From CAYRAV01 sp964422365 (GTDB taxonomy: Bacteria; Bacillota; Clostridia; Lachnospirales; Lachnospiraceae): a stretch of DNA of 35,286 bases. Below the pieces are notes generated by a model that did no database searches, was not told the origin of the DNA, and worked only from the letters and a program-made list of their open reading frames with translations. The stretch is from positions 1 through 35,286 of the forward strand of contig CAYRAV010000029.1 of NCBI GenBank assembly GCA_964422365.1, in the 5' to 3' direction. The translations under genes and the position numbers were made by a program. Each line of letters starts with the position of its first letter. Within the stretch, counting starts at the first letter, position 1. Positions 10,301-18,621 of this stretch are shown here, one piece after another.

Positions 10301-10962
10301 TTTTCCTGCATGTTACTTAAATTTACCACAACATCTTCTGATGTCCATGTATCAGAAACATAATCACTTGCCAGTACCAATTCAGGAATCCTTGCTTCTA
10401 TATATATCTTAGGAAATGAAATATGAATATAAGGAGTCTCTTCTATCTCCGTTTCTGAACCTTCATCTGTTTGTTCTGTTTTGCTGCTGTCTTCCTCCAC
10501 TTCCTCTGTTAATACAGATTCATTGATATTCAGACTGACCTCAAGTTTATGAACAGCAGTCAGCCTGTCCTGATCTAATTGAAAATAATATTCTCTGTAA
10601 TTTCCTTTTTCTAAAACTTTCGTATTATTGTCTGTACCGGAAAAATCTATAATGCTAATCGCTTTATCATCTGCAAAAACATATGCGGTTATATTCTGCA
10701 GCTTTATCTTTTCTGTATTTACTGTAAAACGAAATTGTACTGATTTGCTATAATATGCATTTTCCTTAATATCAGTCCATGTATTTCCCTGTAAATATTG
10801 TAATGAACCAATTCCTTCTATATGTTTTTCTGAATCCATTTTCATAATTTTATGTGTTGTTTCTTGTTTGTTATTATAAGCAGATGTACTTCCCATAAAA
10901 GGTATGCTGCCTGCTACCAATGCCATTGTTGTTAATACCGCTATATTTTTCGAAATATTCAT
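7318..10962 (-). CDS. Large Ig-like repeat surface protein with C-terminal membrane anchor
   Basis: 1214 residues from the ATG at 10962, chosen because CGGAG lies eight bases upstream and the product then begins directly with a signal peptide (MNISKNIAVLTTMALVAG). A GTG 36 bases further up would add a charged leader. The mature protein consists of tandem Ig-like modules of about 90-110 residues, joined by linkers of the form (V/I/L)D-x-T-x-P: VDTTKPEI, LDKTKPEV, IDKTAPVI, IDQTAPAV, IDRTAPQI, VDSTAPVI. Many modules end with D-K/R-A/T-G-N. A hydrophobic helix and basic tail (GAIVLSAVVIAAGVVVYKKKRK) end the protein; there is no LPXTG motif. It therefore sits in the membrane with a long rod outside. 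Placed after the kinase genes, it may be an envelope scaffold or sensor for the injection cluster; that link is inference. Confidence 0.85.
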   Translation of the reverse strand: MNISKNIAVLTTMALVAGSIPFMGSTSAYNNKQETTHKIMKMDSEKHIEGIGSLQYLQGNTWTDIKENAYYSKSVQFRFTVNTEKIKLQNITAYVFADDKAISIIDFSGTDNNTKVLEKGNYREYYFQLDQDRLTAVHKLEVSLNINESVLTEEVEEDSSKTEQTDEGSETEIEETPYIHISFPKIYIEARIPELVLASDYVSDTWTSEDVVVNLSNMQENQKAQTIFYVKKIGESNYKEIEDTDLETIVDSNGSKQYLYHIRDSVKGSYYFKAGYVLTDSRQSNLSKEQKIDVQIDKALPQVKVSQSMQEWTNKEVVFTLSNLGKNISDITYYVKHNNEEWEQIKTSQYTVLEEENGGRYQFKAVSAVGEEGSIYKNVQQKSWISEEYKVYIDKQKPKENKVNIERKAKDTGTGEWYSKVPSITLDVTQDEGSKVSGYYRLYAEEEERNYNLYEEGKDLAIKEDGRYILETYAEDEAGNQSDVIYKKINVDTTKPEITNIQFTDLNGKQLEPKDIIGYPYMTNQNVLVTIEAEDALSGVDRIVYKSVESDQIKEKTIQGNKVQFTISPRFVGKISAYAVDKMGNISSVRVSDGLIEEIKKPIITIDSNTELSKWQNTDIVCNIGVQDSDSGIEKIIYEVNNSVIKTIDYSKERTLKKSNQQTITFSEESKDSNGDTLKVTAIDRTGNQRVITKKVYLDKTKPEVIIKGIKEKGYFNKNQQLDITIEEAIYQYATVDIDVERYVDGNKLPYSVPELVMSGNITSRSLKFEQDGTYIVTVKAADKAGNRSETVTKEFIIDKTAPVIQLSGAEHTYYANDVELNIAVQESNYENNNVDIQVVREHNGQVAKEKIKGWTSTGKNTLSQEKFTLDGNYTVKVSSVDRAGNKAKEQTVKFVIDQTAPAVAVEGITPYEVTSKEVNLKSLITENNIMQNGTKLEIRREDINGKTEIITSQYLETPEKESSHETSIKEEGKYDVVISSTDKARNTTKKEVHFIIDRTAPQIANLDEYNGKYLKSFLWNKDKNAVIRDLTTVESHIFLNGIEYDGNFLAEEDGKYVLEITAEDELHHKSKRTAEFIVDSTAPVIRAVMRSEDNEIITLNDTNTVYQTGRVEIDLADKEDQITGLFVNGEALSLEEEINQYQVPIEEKGIYNIQVQAVDLAGNESSFTAKIECTTKTEKALKTASAAGGAIVLSAVVIAAGVVVYKKKRKNSR

Positions 10963-11005
10963 TTTATCCACTCCGTTTCTCTTCTTTTTATGAACCACAA
11001 CTTTT

Positions 11006-11024
11006 AATTTTCAAACATGTTCTA
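11006..11024. repeat. End fragment of the dispersed repeat family
   Basis: Nineteen bases matching the end of the MITE-like element (AATTTTCAAACATGTTCTA). On the minus strand it provides the final codons and TGA stop of the small membrane protein gene, whose last residues EHV are encoded by the repeat. Confidence 0.55.
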
Positions 11025-11451
11025 AATTGTGCATATCTGCTATACTTTCCTGTGTGTGCACAACTGTAATATCTTTTAATATAACAAAATCTTCCTGTGC
11101 TGCTTTTTCATCAAGGAAACACTCTTCTGTTAATATGGTAGTTTCTTCTATAGTATCCTCGCTTAATATTTGTGTATCCTGTGTACTAATATCAGCGGTC
11201 CGCCTTCTTGCCAAATCCTTTACCATTAATGCTGTATCATTCTTATTCCCTGCATGTTTTTCCCTGTATCTGGCTGTTCTTGAAGGATATTTATTCTTAG
11301 AAATTATCTCTTTCATCTCCTTTTGTACTGTCAGACCGGTTAAATCCATAAACACTTTTTTTATATTTAATTTTATAAAAAGATATATATTAACCAGTAG
11401 TGTAATAATCCCGCCTATAAAACCTATATATATCAGCATTTCATACTTCAC
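11011..11451 (-). CDS. Small membrane protein with Thr-rich cytoplasmic tail
   Basis: 146 residues from a GTG start with AGGAAG eight bases upstream. One membrane helix lies at residues 5-28 (LIYIGFIGGIITLLVNIYLF). The rest is polar: a basic stretch (KNKYPSRTARYREKH) followed by an acidic tail full of Thr (TQDTQILSEDTIEETTILTE). T-x-x-(L/I) and ETT peptides of this kind are typical phospho-acceptor sites for bacterial Ser/Thr kinases and FHA-binding peptides. The gene lies 33 bases after the kinase gene, so it is a good candidate substrate. No family is recognised. The last codons and stop come from a dispersed repeat, so the original C-terminus may have been different. Confidence 0.7.
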   Translation of the reverse strand: MKYEMLIYIGFIGGIITLLVNIYLFIKLNIKKVFMDLTGLTVQKEMKEIISKNKYPSRTARYREKHAGNKNDTALMVKDLARRRTADISTQDTQILSEDTIEETTILTEECFLDEKAAQEDFVILKDITVVHTQESIADMHNLEHV

Positions 11452-11484
11452 AATAAGTCTTCCTTTCCTGTTTGCATCTATTTT

Positions 11485-13497
11485 CTACTTGTTCTCTTTT
11501 TTTAACTCTTCTTCATCTATATTAGATATCAGCTTTCTCCAATTACTATTATCTTTTATCTCTGGTACCACCTCCGTTGCCGTCTGGTATAATTGCCTTA
11601 TTTTTTCCAGATTCCATTTTGTTACATCGTTGTTTTTCTGTTTCTCTATTTCACACAACAATTTTAAATGACCGACATAAATACTTTCCAGGTCATCGGC
11701 AGATTGGCAGAAAATATGTTCCATTTCCTGATATTCTTCATCTGCCTTATCATACTCCTGCATACCGCTATATGCCTTGCATATTTTTAACATCATGGCT
11801 GCTTTGGTTTTTCTGTCTTCTTCATTGTTCTCATCTAAATATTCCATCGCCTGCTGACAATACATAATAATATTGTTATAGTATGATTCATTCTGCAATG
11901 TGTCATCTGAAAGTGCTATTTTGTTTTCATAAGCCCGATAAGCATATTCACAAAATGTTACAATATATTTTTCTTTATTTCTGTAAGTTTCTGCGTATTC
12001 GCCCTCTTTCTCCAACATAACCAATGCGGCTTTACAAAGATGAATAATTTTATCCTGATATTCATTGTTATCTGAATATTTTATTGTATATACCATAGCC
12101 AATGCCCGATAATTATCTAACTTATTTTGTGAATCCTGTAATGCTTCATTATATAGTTCAAAGTTTTCTAACTCTTGGCTGTACTCATCTGCATTTGCAT
12201 AAAGTGAACTCATAATTTGCGACAATGCCTCATAATATTCTGCTTCCTCAATATCATCTATCATGGTAACATATTGATAACATTTCTTATATTCCTGTTC
12301 ATTAAAATACAATTTTGCTATGTCATAAATCACTTCAGAAGGCGGACGTTTTTTGGAAGTATAATGATCGATGTACCAGCAGATGTCATTTAATCCCAGT
12401 TCCAGATTATCCTGTAATATGTAAATGTTGAGCAGTTCTTCATATGCTTCTGCCTTGGAAGAATCTATTTTTTCAATAGCAGTTTTCAGATTTTCAACTG
12501 CTTCATCATATTGGTTTTTCATTTCAAGACTTTGTGCCTTATTGATTACTGTCTTATACTCCTGCATCTGCAATTCTTCTTTTCCTCTCTTTCCATATCC
12601 CGCTAGTAGAAAGAAAAAAACTGTCAGGCAAAGGGAGAAAAGAAAAAGACACATCTTTTTCATTTCCCTTTTCCGGTAACTTTTATCCATCATATCATAA
12701 TGTTCAAAAGCATAGATTAATTCCGCACAATTATTATAGCGGTTCTCCGGATTGAGTTCTGTGCACTTCTTTATAATCACCTCCAAACCTTGTGACAAAT
12801 TTGAATCCCATTCACGTATTGGCAAAATCTCATATGGGGGTTCAGATGGACTTTTTCCTGTTACCATATGATACAAGGTGGCCCCCAATGAATAGATATC
12901 TGTCTTTTCATCCGTATTATATCTGCCTTTTCCATTTGAATCGCCAAATTGTTCTGGTGCCGCATATCCCCTGGTACCTAATGCAGTTGTATCAGCAGTT
13001 TTTTCTACCTTAAATTCTTTGGCTGTTCCAAAGTCTATCAGCTTAATGCTTCCATCTGGTTTTAACATTACATTGGATGGTTTCATGTCCCTGTATATAA
13101 TTGGTGGATTCATGGAATGTAAGTATTTTAATGCATCTGCTAACTGTATTCCCCATTCAATTACCGTTTCCTGTTCCTTAGCTCCCTCCTCCTTTACTAT
13201 CTCTGCTAGAGTTCTGCCTTCCACATAATCCATAACAACATAGATTACACCATTTTCATGTAAAATATCCACAATTCTTGGAATAACAGGATGATCAATT
13301 CGTTTCAGGATATCTGCTTCGTTTTCAATGCTGTGTAATACACCTTCAATATCTTCCATATTTGAGCGGAGTTCTTTCACTGCCCATTGCTTTTTTAACC
13401 GGTTGTCGATTGCCAAATATACAATAGACATTCCCCCCCGTCCAATTTGTTTTAATATTTCATATTTTCCATCTAAAACTGTTCCGATTTTTGTCAT
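11485..13497 (-). CDS. Membrane Ser/Thr protein kinase with external TPR-like region
   Basis: 670 residues, ATG start behind AGGAG. A complete Hanks-type kinase domain occupies 12-270: G-loop IGRGGMSIVYLA (18-29), ATP-binding Lys41 in WAVKE, catalytic loop YRDMKPSN with Asp137, DFG at 155-157, and AAPEQ near 179-183. A basic juxtamembrane stretch leads to one membrane helix at 282-302 (MCLFLFSLCLTVFFFLLAG). The outer part (310-670) is helical with TPR-like repeats (for example AYEELLNIYILQDNLELGLN) rather than PASTA domains, so ligand sensing would differ from the cell-wall kinases. It is 12 bases after the PP2C gene. A kinase/PP2C pair controlling a VgrG system recalls the Thr-phosphorylation pathway (PpkA/PppA/Fha) of type VI secretion; no FHA gene is visible here. 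Confidence 0.93.
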   Translation of the reverse strand: MTKIGTVLDGKYEILKQIGRGGMSIVYLAIDNRLKKQWAVKELRSNMEDIEGVLHSIENEADILKRIDHPVIPRIVDILHENGVIYVVMDYVEGRTLAEIVKEEGAKEQETVIEWGIQLADALKYLHSMNPPIIYRDMKPSNVMLKPDGSIKLIDFGTAKEFKVEKTADTTALGTRGYAAPEQFGDSNGKGRYNTDEKTDIYSLGATLYHMVTGKSPSEPPYEILPIREWDSNLSQGLEVIIKKCTELNPENRYNNCAELIYAFEHYDMMDKSYRKREMKKMCLFLFSLCLTVFFFLLAGYGKRGKEELQMQEYKTVINKAQSLEMKNQYDEAVENLKTAIEKIDSSKAEAYEELLNIYILQDNLELGLNDICWYIDHYTSKKRPPSEVIYDIAKLYFNEQEYKKCYQYVTMIDDIEEAEYYEALSQIMSSLYANADEYSQELENFELYNEALQDSQNKLDNYRALAMVYTIKYSDNNEYQDKIIHLCKAALVMLEKEGEYAETYRNKEKYIVTFCEYAYRAYENKIALSDDTLQNESYYNNIIMYCQQAMEYLDENNEEDRKTKAAMMLKICKAYSGMQEYDKADEEYQEMEHIFCQSADDLESIYVGHLKLLCEIEKQKNNDVTKWNLEKIRQLYQTATEVVPEIKDNSNWRKLISNIDEEELKKENK

Positions 13498-13509
13498 CTT
13501 TACAATCTC

Positions 13510-14277
13510 CTAAATGCAATATATTGCAACTGCTGTTATATTATCCTTTTCTCTTCTGTCCATAACAGTCTGCTGCATATGTGTTAAGGTTTCTGTAATT
13601 TTATCTTCCACCTGCATATCTGTTTCTCTTATATTTTCCAATATTTCCTGCTCTGCAAGCTGGTTACGGAAACCGTCTGAACACAGCAGATATGTAGTAT
13701 TGTGTTCAATATCCCCTATAATAAAGTCAGGTAAAATTGTCTTACCTGTACCAACTGCCTGTAGTAAAATATTTTTTCCAGGGTCTGACTTTGCCTGTTC
13801 TTGTGTTAATTCTCCTGTTTCAACCTTTTTCTGAGCCAGCGTATGATCTTTTGTCAATTTTGTTATGTTATCATTGACCGCATATATTGCAGTATCACCA
13901 ACATGAAAAATATAATATTTTTCCTCTATAAGCAACATAGCTGTCAGTGTTGTCCCAATATGACAACTATGTTCTTCTCCATAACAAATGAAATCCTCAT
14001 TCAACTGATATAATATCTGCTCCCATTGTTTCCTTAAACCCTCCACTTCAAATCCCTGCTTTAAAAATATTGGAAATTTTTGTAAAAACCATTCATTAAG
14101 TGCGGTGACTGCTTCCTTGCTTGCAAGTTCCCCTTTCTCTAATCCTCCCATTCCATCACAAACGGCTGCAAATACAACCTGCCCGGTTATTGTATTTGCA
14201 GCTTTTAACAAAAGGGCATCTTGATTTATTTCTTTTCTTGTTCCTATATTGGTCGCATAAGAAGTATGATATTTCAT
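13510..14277 (-). CDS. PP2C-family Ser/Thr protein phosphatase
   Basis: 255 residues from the ATG at 14277, chosen because GGAGGAAGGG stands just upstream; a longer frame would add 23 residues without a good site. PP2C motifs are in order: NQDAL (18-22), CDGMGG (40-45), a G-T-T-L segment (HIGTTLTAM), HVGDTAIY, LLCSDGFRNQL and the closing DNITAVAIY. The Asp residues are those that bind the two metal ions. It lacks membrane segments and acts in the cytoplasm, removing phosphate from substrates of the kinase encoded 12 bases downstream. It is the first gene of the run, so it probably defines the operon start; a TATAAT-like box on the minus strand at 14448-14453 is the best promoter candidate but no good -35 was found. 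Confidence 0.93.
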   Translation of the reverse strand: MKYHTSYATNIGTRKEINQDALLLKAANTITGQVVFAAVCDGMGGLEKGELASKEAVTALNEWFLQKFPIFLKQGFEVEGLRKQWEQILYQLNEDFICYGEEHSCHIGTTLTAMLLIEEKYYIFHVGDTAIYAVNDNITKLTKDHTLAQKKVETGELTQEQAKSDPGKNILLQAVGTGKTILPDFIIGDIEHNTTYLLCSDGFRNQLAEQEILENIRETDMQVEDKITETLTHMQQTVMDRREKDNITAVAIYCI

Positions 14278-14368
14278 TTTATCCCTTCCTCCTCTCTTTC
14301 TCATGATAACTGTTACCACAAAGAAGTTTTTCTGCTTCTGATTCAACCTAATTCCGTAATAATCCCAA

Positions 14369-14404
14369 AAGGCATGAAACCTATGAATTCAGGAAACATG
14401 CCTT
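14369..14404. terminator. Inverted repeat upstream of the PP2C gene
   Basis: AAGGCATG and CATGCCTT form an 8-bp stem (last base of the second arm at 14405), with CCT/AGG inside the loop. T-rich bases follow on both strands (TGTTTTA on plus, TTTTGGG on minus), so it could end transcription from either side or act as an attenuator for the PP2C operon, for which it lies in the leader. Confidence 0.4.
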
Positions 14405-14725
14405 GTTTTATCTTTTACATTATTTTTGTTCACTGCCGATTCTATATATTATATCCAGCTGACACCTTTTCGCTTATTTTAACAACCATCTCTAATATAA
14501 TGACACGATTACATTTTCTTTCTTTTTCCTTAGCTTATGAATAAACTTAGGCTGATATTTCCAAAGTACACAGGCAGAATCCACACTTTTGGTTACATGA
14601 AATAACTTTGTTTTTGTTATTAAATGAAAACTATTTGTAACTGTTTTAATACAATATCTTCCCTAATGCAAATTGTATATTCATTATTATCGCTCATTTC
14701 CTTCCAAATTTAAACTTTACTTACG

Positions 14726-14755
14726 CGAGGTACAGATTTTTTGCACGAGGTACAG
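14726..14755. promoter_or_regulatory. Pair of direct repeats, 20-bp spacing
   Basis: CGAGGTACAG occurs at 14726-14735 and again at 14746-14755, exactly two helical turns apart. The spacing and the TACAG-TT content recall binding sites of LytTR-type regulators, which contact two direct repeats on one DNA face. No LytTR gene is in the window, and it is not clear which gene would be controlled. Confidence 0.3.
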
Positions 14756-14796
14756 TTCTATCCTATGTAATAGTCCCATTTTAGCGTCTACATCTC

Positions 14797-14947
14797 TGGA
14801 GCGTATCTGAAAAATACGTTCTGTAAGATGTATGCCCCACTTTGTGAGAAATTTGTTTTAATTTAGGCTGCGTTGACTAAATTTAGAACAAATATACCAC
14901 AAATTGTGACGCACATGTTGTAACAAACAATTTTCAAACACACTCTA
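14797..14947. repeat. MITE-like element, degenerate copy
   Basis: About 151 bp with one well-preserved end (ATTTTCAAACACACTCTA at the right) and one degenerate end (TGGAGCGTATCTGAAAAAT at the left). The inner right part, including ACAAATTGTGACGCACAT, matches the copy at 7145-7307 closely. Same orientation as that copy. Confidence 0.65.
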
Positions 14948-14988
14948 GTTCCAGTGAGCGGATATGGATGAGAATATTACATAGTGCA

Positions 14989-15024
14989 AGAGCCAGCTGA
15001 TGTTATCAATACACAGCTGGCTCT
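14989..15024. terminator. Perfect 11-bp inverted repeat
   Basis: AGAGCCAGCTG and CAGCTGGCTCT are perfect complements around a 14-base loop. No T tract follows on either strand, so it is not a standard intrinsic terminator. It lies at the edge of the defence island and may mark a former element boundary. Confidence 0.35.
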
Positions 15025-15211
15025 AATGCTTACTATTCAGTTTTGATTTCGGATGTCCTTATATGCATCCAGATGACCAATTTCGCCCTAAGGTCTTTAA
15101 CTAATTTCCATAAGCCGCCTTTGGCGAGATCCATTTCGATTAATTTAAAGACTGATTGGTTTAGGGTTAGTGGGCATCCTTACGAACAAATGTGGATATA
15201 CTATCCAGAGT

Positions 15212-15433
15212 CTAATGTAAATTTACAGTTCCTGCGGCCTCTTCCAAATAGGTCTGGAAGTTGTTGCTCCATCCTTTTCCCATTTCCCCTACGGTATCGG
15301 TAAACATAGAGCTATAATTTAGGTCCAGTGATACGGTGGCGTCTCTTACTGCCAATGCTTCATAGTCCTCTACATACGCACCTAAGGCAATATCTACCAG
15401 ATTTTCCCAAAGAGTACTTGTGTCAATGGTCAC
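15212..15433 (-). pseudogene. Relic of an Rhs/wall-associated type protein
   Basis: A 73-codon frame with no credible ribosome binding site. Its second half (TVSLDLNYSSMFTDTVGEMG then KGWSNNFQTYLEE) matches the start of Rhs/YD-repeat shells, where a segment of the form 'L-x-L-x-Y-x-S ... G-x-GWS-x-N-(Y/F)' precedes the repeats. Rhs proteins are 1000-3000 residues, so this is a small leftover. It suggests that a larger polymorphic toxin gene once stood between the injection cluster and the defence operon. Confidence 0.45.
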
Positions 15434-15558
15434 ATGTTCTACTATACTGCATGACGCATGACTGGAAATTTATTCTATTGAATCATAAATTAAAATACCC
15501 CTATCCTCAATATATTAGCTGATATCTCCTTGTCCCATAATATTTCTGGCACTTGTGC

Positions 15559-18500
15559 TTACTTTCTTATCAAATCTAGCAGTGACTGGTAACTGTCTAC
15601 AACATCATAAACCACGTCCCCATTGCTGATAGCTTTAAAATGTTCCTTTGCACAATGGATTTTGGACTCTTCTATCATTCTGAGCTGCATGGAGGACATG
15701 GATCCTTTCGTCTCCGCAACAAAATAAATGTGCTTAACAGTCCCCTCGTAAAAAGCAATCGCCCAGTCAGGGTTATAGCGGCCGACCGGAGTGGAAATGT
15801 AAAAGCCATCCGGCAGTTTCACATAGACAGCAACGGAAGTATCCGTGTCAAGCAGCTCTGCGAAATCCCTTTCACCAGTGGAATCATATACAATATGGTC
15901 ATATAAGTGTTTCTTTGCTTTCATCGCATTTACACCCAGCTTGCCCCTAATGGCTGGCTCGGTAAATATCTCTGTTTCGTCATAACGGTCATCCAACACA
16001 TCATAAGTGATATGCTGGATAATTGCCGTAGCTTTTTCTTCATTGATCAGCCTTGCCGCCTTGATGATAAACTCTTCCGGATTATCCTTAAACTGATTGA
16101 ATGTAAAAGGGCTAATCCCTTTCAGTATGCCAACAACTGCTTTCCTCGTCAGCCCTGTCTCATCCACCAATTTCCCCACCAAATCATACTTCACACCACG
16201 GTTGGCAGATATCTTAGTATCTGCATTATAAGCCGCTGCAGACTCCCGCACAAAGGAATTGCCGGAAAGCAGTGCCTCTTTGGATGTAATATCGTTCATG
16301 CTGCCGCTTTCCACCTTGAAATACAGTTTGGACACCAGCAATTTGCTGTTCAAGGTATCAATAGATTTGCGAATCAGCTCATCGGTATCAAAGTCAACAA
16401 TATATACTGATTTCGGACTAATTTTCTCCCATAATGCCTTAAATTCCGGCATCGCCAGTTTATCTTCATCCAGAGACAGCTCCACATTGCTGCTTCTGGC
16501 ATTTTCCGGCTTCATCGCTGCCGGATTGTAAATGGAGTCCAGTATGTCCACCACTGCCTGTTTACAGTCAGCCACTTCCTCTGCCACCTGCAAAGTACCA
16601 TTTGCCTTTGCCTCATAGTATTTATCTGTCAGGGCATATTTCTTGTCGATGTATCCGTTAATGAGCATATCGGTATGGATGGCTCTCGCTGTTTCCATAT
16701 CAATCGTCATCTCATTTCCCTTATCATCCATAATGACCTGTCCCTCAAACAAGTCCACCGTAACAGCATGAGGTCTGTCTGAGACAGTCTCGGCTATCTC
16801 TGTCTGCAATCCTTTCACAAAAGAATCATAACTTTCGCTTGCGATAACTGTCAGAACATTGATATTATGTACATCTTTTCCAAGGATGGCAGAATCCATT
16901 CTCTCGCCATCCTGATTCACACAAAGCCTGAGTCCTCTTCCCACTTCCTGCCGCTTACGGACTTCACTGCTGCTCTGTTTCAAAGTGCAGATTTGGAATA
17001 CATTTGGATTATCCCATCCCTCCCTCAGTGCCGAATGGGAGAAGATAAAGCGAACCGGAGATTTCTTTGGATTCCTGTCCAAAAGCAGTTCTTTATTCTT
17101 CATAATCAGGTCATAGGCATCCATGTCATCCGATGTTTTTTCTTTCTTATCTGACAATTTACTGTTGGTAATGCGGCCTTTCTTGTCAATGGAAAAATAT
17201 CCGGCATGGGTGGAGGATGCCTCTATCTCTTCCAGATATTTGATATATTCACCGTCACCAACAGCAAGCTGCAAGTTTTCAACAATATCCTTGTATTCCT
17301 CCTCAAACATGTCAGCAAAGATGCCATTTAGTACCTGTCCTGCCTCATCATATTTTTTGTAGTGCTCGACCTCATCAATGAAAAACAGTGATAATACCTT
17401 GATTCCCTTATGGAATAGCTGCCGTTCCCTCTCAATATGGGAAAGGATGGTTTCTCTGATCTGCAGCCTGCGAAACTGCTCTTCACTGATTTTGCCAATC
17501 ACATCACCGGCATAAATCTTGATGCCATTTAAAAATTCCACCGAATCATCCCTGCCATCAATATGCTTGACAACAAATCCGTTTTTATATTCTTCCAATT
17601 CACCGGAATGGTCATAAAGATTGTAATGTTCCCCCACAATCCTTGTCACCTTCTTTGGTGCTCCTGATTTTGTCTTGCAGTCAAACTGAATCGTTGCTGT
17701 AGGTGCTGATTTGGAAAGATTAATCCCCTGCAAATAGACATAGCTCTCTGTGGCTGTACTTCCAGACTCCGTAATTCCCTTGACGGTGATTTTCTTTACC
17801 AGCCTTTTATTGTATGCCTCCATCGCATCCAAACGGTAAACCATGTTGTAAATGCTGTCCGATTTGTGGGTGGCTGAATACCGAAGGGTAAGCAGAGGAT
17901 TAAATTCCTGTAATCTCTCTTTCGTTTTTTTGCCCTCCACACTCTGGGGTTCATCAATAATCAGAATAGGATTCGTCTTAGCGATAATGTCAATCGGTCT
18001 GCGGGAACGGAACTCATCCAGCTTCATATAAATCCTGCGGGCATCCTTGCCCCTGGCATTGAATGCCTGTGAATTGATAATCATCACATTGATGGAGCTG
18101 TCTGAGGCAAAACGGTCAATCTCCGTAAGCTGTGTGGATTTGTAGATAAAGAACCGAATCTTTTTTCCATATTCCTCTGCAAAATGCTCCTGTGTCACCT
18201 GAAGGGATTTGTAAACACCTTCCCGAATGGCAATGCTCGGCACAACAATGATAAACTTACTCCATCCATAATGTTTATTTAACTCATACATGGTCTTGCA
18301 GTATGTATAGGTCTTGCCGACACCTGTTTCCATCTCTATCGTCAGATTGTACCTACCCTCCAGTTTATTAGAGAGCTCAATCTGGTTTGCCCGCTGTATC
18401 TTCTGAATATGCTCCAGTATCGCAGCATCGGAAAGCTCTGGAACAATCTTCTGGTTGCTCCAACCTGTGAAGTCTTCCTCCTCCGTCATGGAGTGCTGGT

Positions 18501-18621
18501 AATATCCGGTTCCTCTGTCCATCATATAGGATGGTGTCAGGTATGGCTGTCCGGCAAATACATCCACCACTGCCTTTGCTGCATCTGCCTGGAATTTCTG
18601 GTGTTTGAATTGTAGTTTCAT
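15559..18621 (-). CDS. Type III restriction enzyme, Res subunit
   Basis: 1020 residues. Superfamily 2 helicase motifs are present: Walker A METGVGKTYTY (97-107), DEPQ box IIDEPQSVEG (221-230), RYSATH as motif III, and REGWDNPN followed by RQEVGRGLRL as motifs V and VI. The C-terminus carries the PD-(D/E)XK nuclease: NPDWA (950-954) and AETKGS (969-974). These are the expected parts of type III Res, which cuts 25-27 bases from an unmodified site after ATP-driven sliding when bound to Mod. The length is normal for the family. The ATG overlaps the stop of a short upstream frame in an ATGA, and there is no strong binding site, so translation may be coupled to that relic. Mod lies 284 bases upstream. 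Confidence 0.93.
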   Translation of the reverse strand: MKLQFKHQKFQADAAKAVVDVFAGQPYLTPSYMMDRGTGYYQHSMTEEEDFTGWSNQKIVPELSDAAILEHIQKIQRANQIELSNKLEGRYNLTIEMETGVGKTYTYCKTMYELNKHYGWSKFIIVVPSIAIREGVYKSLQVTQEHFAEEYGKKIRFFIYKSTQLTEIDRFASDSSINVMIINSQAFNARGKDARRIYMKLDEFRSRRPIDIIAKTNPILIIDEPQSVEGKKTKERLQEFNPLLTLRYSATHKSDSIYNMVYRLDAMEAYNKRLVKKITVKGITESGSTATESYVYLQGINLSKSAPTATIQFDCKTKSGAPKKVTRIVGEHYNLYDHSGELEEYKNGFVVKHIDGRDDSVEFLNGIKIYAGDVIGKISEEQFRRLQIRETILSHIERERQLFHKGIKVLSLFFIDEVEHYKKYDEAGQVLNGIFADMFEEEYKDIVENLQLAVGDGEYIKYLEEIEASSTHAGYFSIDKKGRITNSKLSDKKEKTSDDMDAYDLIMKNKELLLDRNPKKSPVRFIFSHSALREGWDNPNVFQICTLKQSSSEVRKRQEVGRGLRLCVNQDGERMDSAILGKDVHNINVLTVIASESYDSFVKGLQTEIAETVSDRPHAVTVDLFEGQVIMDDKGNEMTIDMETARAIHTDMLINGYIDKKYALTDKYYEAKANGTLQVAEEVADCKQAVVDILDSIYNPAAMKPENARSSNVELSLDEDKLAMPEFKALWEKISPKSVYIVDFDTDELIRKSIDTLNSKLLVSKLYFKVESGSMNDITSKEALLSGNSFVRESAAAYNADTKISANRGVKYDLVGKLVDETGLTRKAVVGILKGISPFTFNQFKDNPEEFIIKAARLINEEKATAIIQHITYDVLDDRYDETEIFTEPAIRGKLGVNAMKAKKHLYDHIVYDSTGERDFAELLDTDTSVAVYVKLPDGFYISTPVGRYNPDWAIAFYEGTVKHIYFVAETKGSMSSMQLRMIEESKIHCAKEHFKAISNGDVVYDVVDSYQSLLDLIRK

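Larger units (their letters stand above)
14278..15211. other. Gene-free stretch with repeats and inverted repeats
   Basis: No convincing gene on either strand. From left to right it holds an inverted repeat (14369-14404), a minus-strand TATAAT-like box (14448-14453), a direct-repeat pair (14726-14755), a degenerate MITE-like element (14797-14947) and an 11-bp inverted repeat (14989-15024). Short frames between 15030 and 15210 on both strands show no recognisable family. Confidence 0.6.

Noticed and set aside
15043..15303. Plus-strand 86-codon frame
   Set aside because: No binding site, no recognisable family, and it overlaps the Rhs relic on the other strand.
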